Notes under the pieces: model-generated
Databases searched by the model: none
Told to the model about the DNA's origin: nothing
What the model saw: the letters and a program-made list of their open reading frames with translations, nothing else
In this document: one piece after another, positions 7,427 to 14,970 of the stretch
How the letters are laid out: each line of letters begins with the position of its first letter
How positions within the stretch are numbered: the stretch's first letter is position 1
Program-made: the position numbers and the translations under genes
Assembly (NCBI GenBank): GCA_034696485.1
Contig: JAQIWT010000805.1
Coordinates: forward strand, 1 to 14,970
Direction of reading: 5' to 3'
Length of the DNA stretch: 14,970 nt
Origin: Isohypsibius dastychi
Taxonomy: Eukaryota > Tardigrada > Eutardigrada > Parachela > Isohypsibiidae

Positions 7427-9773
7427 ATGGGGAAGTCGACGAAGAAGAAAGAAGTGGTCACCGTTGAAACTGTCAAGAAGAATGTGGACGACGTTTTGAG
7501 GAACCCTGATGATGTCGTTATGCAAAGCAAAAGTACTCGAACCGTCAAGCCGCTGGATTCTTCCGATCAGGGAGTTGTTGGTTGGAAATATCTATTGTCC
7601 ATTTTGTCAGTGTCGGCGGCCATATACTTTGGCATGAAACTCAAATTTCAAGAACCGGAAGACGTTTCACAGAATCAAAATCGACCTTATCCTCAGCGTG
7701 GCGGTCCTCCTCCACAGGTCTGTTACTATGTTCCGTGAACTTGAGTTCACTTAATAAATGGGTTTGAAATGTTTTGTTCGGTTTAGGGGCCTTACGCACC
7801 GGGACATGCCGGAAGTTACGGACATCCGATTCCACCTGCTCCCAACTCAAAAGTCTGGGCTCCGAAGAAAGAACCCATCCGAAAGTATGAGGATATCCCG
7901 AAAGAAAACGGTGGATGGCGCGTTCCATCAGAAGCTGATTGGAATACATTCGCAACAGGACGCAGCGACATCGACCGGAAGTCGGTGTTGGAATTGTCTG
8001 TCGAGGAATTTGAGCGAGATTATCGATACAAGAAACCACTGCTCCTGGAATTTCCAAATGGAGCTGATGGTTGGACCTCAAAAAATTTATGGACTTTGCC
8101 TGCACTTCTGGAGTAAGAATTTCATTTCAAATTTCAAAAAGGATTGGCGATAAAAATGAGTTTTCTAGATCATATGGCAAATGGGAGATTGGATCCGGCC
8201 GTGGTGTGGATATTGTTCGACATGGTGGAAACGGTCATTATCGAAGCACCTTTGAAGATTACGTTATGCGAATTATGGAAGAGCGTGATGGCCAGAAAGA
8301 ACCCTTGTAAGTTTTATGTGAACATTTTTTACTTTCTAGATTTGTTTCCGCTTTGCTAGATTGAATTTTCGAGTTTATCTATTCCGCATCGACCGTTAAG
8401 CTTTTGGCCCGATAACCAGCCAACCGGAAGCATGACCATAAGTTCAAAATGTTTTTACAGCTACATGTTCGACCGCTCATTTTACAACCAGTCGGACCTC
8501 CCGAAAAGCATGCATCCACCGCCATATCTGAGCATTCACGTGAGTTGATACTTTTAACCTAATTTCCAGAACGTAACATTCTGAAAAAACCGGTTTAATG
8601 ACTGATCATTATTTTTTTTCAGCCTGTTTACGACGAGAACATTTTCTTCCTCGGGGCATCAATGTCCGGTGTTTCTTTCCATAAACATGCGGATGCGTGG
8701 AACGGTGTCGTCTTCGGCTGGAAACGATGGTTCCTCTATCCACCAACACAAACTCCACCTGGAGGAGTCTGGCCCGGTTTGAATACGATCGAATGGTACA
8801 ATCGTGTCTATCCAAAATTAACCGGCGACCGCAGACCTCTGGAGTTCATGCAAGGACCTGGAGAAGTTGTGTATCTGGTAAGTCAACAAATTTTGAATTT
8901 AAATATTTTTTTACTGTATTTGAAATTTGTTGGAAACTTTTTGATATTTTTGTTTTCAAATTGATTTAATTGAAATTTGGTCTTTGAATTATTTAAACAT
9001 TCATTCTGCTTTTTCATCTTTTAGCCAGAATCGTGGTATCATGGGACGATCAATATTGGTGACACCACTGCAATCGGAATTCAGAAGAATATTGGGGCAC
9101 TCCACATGGAAAATCTCACTTACCAAAGTCAGCATTTTTACAAAATCGTTCAAACATGCAAACATGTAATGTTCATGGTTACGTTTGTTTAGATAATCAT
9201 ATCGAAGACGACCCCAATCTTGATCCTCGCGTGAAAAACGAGAAAGCTTTCAAAATCTGGACGGAACTTCATGAAACCTATCCCACAAATGCCGAAATTA
9301 CCAACCGTCTCGGCGAGAATTACGCCGCCCGAGGAGATTTCACGAACGGGATCAAAGCTTGTCTGCACGCAGTTGAACAAGATCCGTTTTTCCTGGTGGC
9401 GCATGTGAATTTGGGGAAGATGTATTTTTCGACCGGACAACCGGAAGAGGCCGATTACCATTTTCAAAAGGCAGTGGAAATTAATCCAACAAATTCCGAT
9501 GTCTGTTGGATATATGGAGAATTCTTAGTCTTCCGCCGGCGAGTGGATGATGCTATTCAGTGGTTCGAAAAGGTGAAATTCAAACTATTTTTTGTTGCGT
9601 CTTATATTTGACCAATTTCTGTTCAACAGGGTGGCCGTGACCATATCGATAAAAAGGATTTCTTTGACAATTTGATCCGGCAAGCTCGTGACCTTTTGCG
9701 AATGGATCCGGAACTCAAGTCCATCCCGGACCAGAAGCCGAAAATGATGGAGCATTCGTTCAAAGATCATTGA
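7427..9773 (+). CDS. Membrane-anchored JmjC hydroxylase with TPR repeats (JMJD8-like)
   Basis: Predicted Fe(II)/2-oxoglutarate-dependent oxygenase. Exons: 7427-7717, 7787-8112, 8169-8306, 8461-8539, 8623-8877, 9025-9127, 9193-9572, 9630-9773; phases agree and give 571 residues. A lysine-rich N-terminus is followed by one hydrophobic span (about 52-70, YLLSILSVSAAIYFGMKL), suggesting a type II protein with a lumenal body. A proline-rich linker leads to the JmjC domain. The iron ligands are visible: H300 and D302 in HKHAD, and H369 in SWYHG. K312 in GWKRWFLYPP is the likely 2-oxoglutarate contact. The block GxKRWFLYPPxxTP and the following W-x-YP and PLE elements match JMJD8 as I know it. Residues about 414-525 form about three TPR repeats (EKAFKIWTELHE, NLGKMYFSTGQPEEA, DDAIQWFEK). 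Vertebrate JMJD8 lacks TPRs and has a degenerate HxD, so this form has an intact active site and an added interaction module. The substrate is unknown. Confidence 0.88.
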
Positions 9774-10291
9774 GACTGTTTAGGTATTTACGAAGCATGG
9801 TACAGTTCCGGTTTTAATACTCGAATGAGTTTCCCGATTTACTTTTTGGCTTTGTGATAGTCGCAGATTTCCCACATTCCGCGCAGCAGTTTTCATTTAT
9901 TTCATTTAATATTTACCGTCGTGTTTGCAAATTGGTGTTAATTAACCAACTTTGATGTTATCTCTTGACTATCTGGAATTTACCATAAATTCATTTGTCC
10001 GAGGGGTATTCGAAGAAACGGATAATTGTGAGAGTGCAGTGAGCGTGATTGGGCCCGCGGGTTTTCCGTCTCTAGAAACTTCAGTTCATGGCAAAGTTGG
10101 CGCAGTAATTTTCGAACTTCTCAGCGCAATACCCAGAATTTTCTCGTAGAATTAAGCCGTTGGTTTTTAGTGCTCAGATATTTTGCTCGATCAACAGCCT
10201 GTCAGATCGATTTTATTTGCACTGGGCAGTTTGTGATCTGATCGGACCGGAAACTACAGGACAAATATCCTCTCGCTTTTTGCGGTCAGAA
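9774..10291. promoter_or_regulatory. Spacer between the JmjC and ebony-like genes
   Basis: No supported gene. It should hold the JmjC 3' UTR (no canonical AATAAA seen) and the 5' flank of the next gene. GTTAATTAAC at 9937-9946 is a perfect AT-rich palindrome within a longer near-palindrome (TTGGTGTTAATTAACCAA). A minus-strand AATAAA occurs near 9900 with no matching gene. The frame 9952-10149 shows no domain. Confidence 0.35.
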
Positions 10292-13200
10292 ATGTTGTCC
10301 TCCAAAGCGTTTCTTCTTTCTGCCAACCAAATGGACCAGTTTCACAAAATCAATCTAGATAATTTGAAGGACAGATGGAAAAAGTCGTTTGAGGAACTTT
10401 CCGCAGGTAGAAACTCCATTTCTTGTGAATCGTGTTTGGCAGCATGTTAAATGTTATTTTCTAGCTGCTTCCCGTGGATCGACAAGAGCAAATTCAATCG
10501 GCAGTTCTTCGTCACGAGCTTTAAAGCCAGCGAAAAGCACTTGCTGTAATCAGACACTCCACGGATTTTTCACTCAGTTTCTCAGCGAATGCCAACCGGA
10601 AGTGTTGAACAAAACCGCGCTGGTATACGAATCCCGCAAGCTGACATTCAGCCAACTCGATCGTCTTTCTGATTTCGCAATGGAAACACTTCAAACTTGC
10701 AGTTCATCTAACAAAACACCGGTGATCGCGATTTGCATGGAGCCGGGAATTGAGATGATTGCTCTCGTTTTTGGAATATTAAAGCTTGGAGTCGCTTATC
10801 TACCGATTGATCTGAATTGGAGTTTTCAACGGACGAAAAGAATTCTGGAAATTATCCGACCCAGAAGCCTGATTTGTGATGATCCTCATCGCTTCATCGA
10901 ACATTTCCCGGAGTTGGAAGTGATTGACTCGAATATTTTCCTTCTTGTCGCAAATCAAATAGCTTCTTCCCGGAATCCTCCAAATATTTCGCACACGAAT
11001 GCCACCAGCCCCGCTGTTGTATTCCGGAATGAATGCCGGGATGATGAAGATAAAATGGTCCATGTTGCTCATCAGTTAATTATTAATCGTATCCAGTGCC
11101 ACTGGAAAAAACTGCCATTTGAGAAAGATGAAATTGTGCTCCAGAAATCATCGCTAGCAAACACGGATAGCTTGGTGGAAATATTCGGTGCGCTCCTGAA
11201 AGGTCATACATTGCAAATATTGCCGAGAGTAACGATTGGAAATCCGGTCAGCTTTCTGTCTTCAGTTGAGGAGTTTTCTGTTAGAAGATTCTTTGTGAGC
11301 CCGACATATCTGAAAGACCTGGTCACGTAAGTGCGAAAAATTGTGGAAGCTTCTGAAAATAAAGTAAAATAATTCAGGAGCATTGTTACACTTGAATTAA
11401 TTTGATTTAGATCTGTAAAATATTGTAGATTTTCAGATACATACTTTCTGGTTCTAACTATTCATTTCAACAAAAACCCACTTTTTCACCCACAACGAAG
11501 AATTTTGTCGTTTCTTTGGTTCCTTAAATTTTGATAAAATAAGCATCCGCCTAATTACATTCTATTTGATTAATAATTTGGTTAATCTGGTTTTTACTTT
11601 TCGTTTCTTTCTTTTTTGATGTTTTTTAATTATTTAATTTTTTTTTGTTTGCAGGTACCTGAACAAGAACCGGAAGCAATTCATTGGAAATCTGAAAGGC
11701 GTAATCGTCACGGGAAGAGACGAACTACCTCTTGAAACAGCTCTTCGGTTTTTCGACTGCTTTCCTCGTGCAAAATTGGCTCGGGTTTATTCAGTGACAG
11801 AATTAGCAGGTGATGTCTCGTGGTGCCTGTTCAAAACGCAGTCCGATTTAATCGACAATCTCCGTGACGGAATAATTCCAAGTGGATTTCTAATAGACAA
11901 TTTTGCAACGATAATTGTGAACGACAGTGGAGCTTCAGTGCCAAGAGGAACGTTGGGTGAGATTTGCATTGGTGGACCGTTTATTTCGATTGAAACGACT
12001 TCGCTGGAGAATTCGTCATTTATTTGCAAAGAAGACGGAATGGCGTTTTTGAGAACAGGAGACCTGGGAGTATTACACGAAGTCTCCAATATTTTATACG
12101 TTAAAGAACACTGTGAAGATTTGCGGAAAAGGGAGAATCTGGAAGGAGCTCTAAGCGCTAAGGAGGACTGCCAAGTGCAAACCGAGCCGGATGACCTTCA
12201 GGATTTCGAAATGCTGGCTCTTGAAAGGTATGCTGTATTAGAAAACATCCATGATATATTTATTGTCAGGAAGATTTTTTACGTACTTTTTAATAAGAGT
12301 GTCACAACTCTGAACCTCTCTGCAAAGATTTTTAAATGATAGGAATTCTGTTTAAAACTTTGTTTTAAATCATGATCTTGTAGTGAACTGCTGCTTGTGT
12401 ACAATATTTTTTTCAAAGGTCATCTGATTATTCGACGGAGTCGGAATCGTTGAAAAAAGATTACTTCTTCGGTGAACTGGATGAGCACACTAAAATCGAT
12501 GCTTCTCGCATATTGATCACCAATACGGCTCAAGAGTATTCCGAACTTGAATTTTCTGCTGAACTGATTGAATCGAAACTACGTGAAGTTACGGACCTGT
12601 TGTTGGATCAACTTAAAGGGAACAGATTCACGTTTACCGTGCGAAATCAGGAAGGGGAAGTTTGTGGAGTTAATATTGCATACGATCGGATGAATTTGCC
12701 ACCAGTTGTGAAAGAAATACTAATTTCCACGGAAAATGACCGATTCAGAGTTGTGGACATGATGACTGCACCATTGATGGCCTGTTTACCAAATATTCCT
12801 GGTGAGTTAATCGACTGTCTGAAAATTTTGAACAATTCAAAGAACAAATTCACAAGATATGTTTTTCCATATTTCTTGAAAGAAATTAGGGATGGCCGTT
12901 TCCGTAAGTTATATCACTCTCTTTGCCTTCAGGAAAAGTCGTCGAAAGCCATATAATGACGGTCGATTTGGATATCTGTGCCGAAGATCGGTTTGAGCTT
13001 TTCTGTAAAATGGACGAAGAACTCGAACGACGGGCCCGTGAAGCCGGCTTTCAGTATATCGTGACCAAAAACTACGATTCCATGACGAGGGTAAAATAAA
13101 CAGTTTTGAATGCATTTCTGTAATGAACCAAAAATTGTCGGTCTTTACTTTTTCAGAAAGTTTCCAAAAGTCGCGGGTATGAAAGATGGGCTTCTTTTAT

Positions 13201-13294
13201 GTTGAACCGGCTGACCTTGCCAACCAGTGGAAGACCGTATGCAGATTCACCAGATTCGGCAAAACTGTCGCTGGATGTAAAAACGCTCAACTAA
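10292..13294 (+). CDS. Ebony-like NRPS-type protein with degenerate adenylation domain and GNAT-like C-terminus
   Basis: Exons: 10292-10406, 10465-11326, 11655-12227, 12419-12903, 12933-13090, 13157-13294; phases agree and give 776 residues. Residues about 70-500 are an adenylation domain: A1-like LTFSQLDRLSD (98-108), A2-like LKLGVAYLPID (144-154), A5-like YSVTE (371-375), GEICIGG (427-433) and A7 RTGDLG (459-464). The A3 phosphate-binding loop is replaced by FRNECRDDEDK (about 225-235). The C-terminal subdomain with the A8-A10 motifs is missing, and no carrier-protein serine motif follows. Residues about 525-776 look like the GNAT-fold amine-acylating domain of Ebony (KMDEELERRAREAGFQYIV, then KSRGYERW) and also lack an acetyl-CoA loop. 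Drosophila Ebony (about 880 aa) activates beta-alanine, loads it on a carrier domain and joins it to amines. This protein could not do that by the known route, so it may be a pseudoenzyme or be recharged in trans. AASDH is less likely, as it ends in a PQQ-type propeller. Poly(A) signal at 13418-13423. Confidence 0.7.
11327..11654 (+). other. 328-nt intron of the ebony-like gene
   Basis: Donor GTAAGT at 11327 and acceptor TTTGCAG ending at 11654; phase 2, restoring a threonine codon. It is AT-rich with long T runs near the acceptor. No other feature seen. Confidence 0.75.
12904..12932 (+). other. 29-nt ultra-short intron of the ebony-like gene
   Basis: The intron starts GTAAGT and ends TTGCCTTCAG. 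Without removal the frame stops within 17 codons (TAA at 12954). With removal (phase 1) it continues into the conserved GNAT-like segment RKVVESHIMTVDLD. A donor six bases upstream (12898) would also keep frame but is weak and would still give only 35 nt. Confidence 0.75.
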
Positions 13295-13737
13295 CTAACT
13301 TGTAAGCGATATAGGAAGTGAAATCCTGGCATGCGTCAAAAAATTATTTTACGGTATCTTTCATTTTGTGAACATTAGCACAATCCCATGGGAACTATGT
13401 TTTTTCCACGTGTTACAAATAAAACTGAAGCAAATCACCGCTCTATATTTTAGCAGTTTGTGTCAGCCATCTCGTAAAAAACACAGAGCTGGACTTTTTT
13501 CGGAGTATGTGTGACTTTTGGTCAGCAAACCACAAGGTGTCATTGACTGAACTTGAAATTCTCCGGGTCAAATAAGGTCTTTGTCTATCCAAGTCCTTTT
13601 ATCAGTAATGAGATAACAGCCTAATCCGAAATTTCCACCGAGCTATCGCCACATTTTGTGGTATATTCCGCTCATGCAAATTTCGTTTTCCCGATTTCTC
13701 CACATTTTGATTTATTTTGTCCCACGTTGCTTGAAAC
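13295..13737. promoter_or_regulatory. Spacer between the ebony-like and transporter genes
   Basis: No gene supported. It holds the ebony-like poly(A) signal at 13418-13423 and a CACGTG E-box at 13407-13412. The rest is AT-rich 5' flank of the transporter. The minus-strand frame 13602-13829 is a shadow of the transporter exon. Confidence 0.4.
13418..13423 (+). terminator. Poly(A) signal AATAAA of the ebony-like gene
   Basis: Canonical AATAAA about 124 nt after the TAA stop at 13292-13294. Confidence 0.6.
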
Positions 13738-14970
13738 ATGTATGCTCGTAAAAAGTCAAGTGGTTTGTCGGAAGACAGGATCGAGCCACCATATGACGAA
13801 TTCAGCCCCTTGCTGAAAACTTCCGCCAAGCCTTCGTACGATGGAGTCTTCCGAATCGCTCCTGTTGTGCTGATGTATGGACTAGGATATGGAATCTATA
13901 TGCCATCATATTTCGAGCTGATGAGATTCAAGGTAGAAAACCCCAACAAATATTCCCGCTAAAGCAAAATTTCATGTTTTTAATGTTGTAATTTTTGAAC
14001 CTAGTTTTCCGCTCATTTTGGTAAATTACAGGTATGTGACCAGCATTTGAATATTTCGCATGATATTTGTCGGTCCATTGGCGGAAGAGATCACATTGTG
14101 GAAAATGATCAAATTCGACGTACAACCGCGGAATACCAGATTTTCAGCTGCATCCTGGAATGCGTTCCTGCGATATTCCTATCATTCTTTCTAGGTATCA
14201 CGATAAGAAGATCTGGATAAACAAATGAGTAATATTTACCAATAGATGAGACAAGTTTGTGAACCTACCAAATTTAACAGAACAAGGGCTACACCAGATT
14301 GAATTAATCACGTTTTGTTTTGTGCCGAAAGCTGTGCTGGAAAAATCGGAGCTGTACCTTCATTTCTGTTTTGATAAAATTTGTTCGTGTTGATATTTTC
14401 AGCGTGAATTGTTTTGAAAATTACGAAAAAATAACAAATTATTCGTTCTTTGATCCGTTTGTTTTTTCCAGGTTCCTGGAGCGATAGATCTGGCCGGAAG
14501 TTGCTGATGACCTTTCCATTTTTTGGGATGCTGTTTGCCTCCGCCTGGACTGCTTTATGTTCATACCAGCCATTTCCGGTGGAATATATGCTGATATCTG
14601 CTGGACTTTCCGCGTTACTTGGAGGCCGGTTTATTATCCTTATGGCTTTCTACAGTTACGCGGGAGATGCGAGCACGACAAAGAACAGGGCTTTCAACAA
14701 TGCGGTTGTTGAAGGCATGAACGTTTTGGGAGTCCATATGGGATATTTTATCAGCGGATATGTCTACCGGCATTTTGGGTCAGTGGCCCCGTTCCTTGTC
14801 AGCACTGCTTTATTCACGGCGTCGATTCTGTATGTTATGGTTTTTGTCCATGACCGGCGCATTGATCATCTGAAATCGGTTTCTTCCGGAACATCGAATA
14901 TTTTCTCCTTGAAAAATCTGAAGGAAGGTTTTGGAGTGCTGACAAAAGAACGCACCGGTGATACCAGATT
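13738..14970 (+). CDS. MFS transporter, SLC46/PCFT-like (partial, runs off window)
   Basis: Predicted multi-pass solute transporter; only the first 285 residues are present. Exons: 13738-13932, 14032-14194, and 14472 to beyond the window, with phases 0 and 1 agreeing. A hydrophilic cytoplasmic N-terminus (1-40) precedes six hydrophobic helices: IAPVVLMYGLGYGIYMPSY, YQIFSCILECVPAIFLSFFL, LMTFPFFGMLFASAWTAL, YMLISAGLSALLGGRFIIL, GMNVLGVHMGYFISGYVY and FLVSTALFTASILYVMVFV. The loop after helix 2 carries the MFS signature GSWSDRSGRK. The long loop between helices 1 and 2 with several charged residues, and the later YAGDAS...NRAFNNAVVEG block, fit SLC46 proteins, whose members move folates or related compounds with protons. 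The substrate cannot be read from this half. The last six helices lie outside the window. Confidence 0.8.

Noticed and set aside
9952-10149. Open frame between the JmjC and ebony-like genes
   Set aside because: No recognisable domain, no splice partner and no poly(A) signal; composition is unremarkable.
12898-12903. Alternative donor (GTTTCC) for the 29-nt intron
   Set aside because: It keeps frame but matches the donor consensus poorly compared with GTAAGT six bases later.
1-14970. Mobile elements, CRISPR arrays or viral insertions
   Set aside because: No transposase, reverse transcriptase, integrase, long terminal repeats, spaced direct repeats or viral protein frames were seen.

Overview
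This is a piece of a compact animal nuclear genome. It carries multi-exon genes with mostly short GT-AG introns (many 56-70 nt), an HR96/DAF-12-type nuclear receptor, an ebony-like NRPS-type enzyme and an SLC46-type transporter. That mix points to a small-genome ecdysozoan. A tardigrade fits best, but this is inferred from gene content and intron style, not proved. No bacterial operons, rRNA, tRNA, CRISPR arrays or clear transposons were seen. All exon models were built by eye from reading frame, splice motifs and phase.

Layout: (1) 557-2491 (+), a five-exon nuclear receptor with a GC-AG intron in its DNA-binding domain and a 34-nt exon. (2) 2723-2989 (+), a hidden two-exon gene for a 68-residue protein with eight cysteines. 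(3) 3514-5161 (+), a membrane DnaJ protein resembling DNAJC16 but much shorter. (4) 5453-5656 (-), a small hydrophilic protein of unknown function, tail-to-tail with the DnaJ gene. (5) 6102-6605 (+), a single-exon secreted protein whose cysteine spacing and QxW-like motifs indicate a ricin-type beta-trefoil. (6) 6779-7282 (-), a tentative two-exon gene, tail-to-tail with (5), with overlapping poly(A) signals. (7) 7427-9773 (+), an eight-exon membrane-anchored JMJD8-like JmjC hydroxylase with C-terminal TPR repeats. (8) 10292-13294 (+), a six-exon ebony-like protein whose adenylation domain has lost key motifs and which has no visible carrier domain; it contains a 29-nt intron. (9) 13738-window end (+), the first half of an SLC46/PCFT-type MFS transporter.

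The genes do not form one pathway. The theme is tight packing of unrelated genes, with convergent 3' ends sharing or nearly sharing poly(A) signals and a short divergent gap (7283-7426). Several family members have changed architecture: a shortened DNAJC16, a JMJD8 with added TPRs, and an ebony without its thioester machinery.
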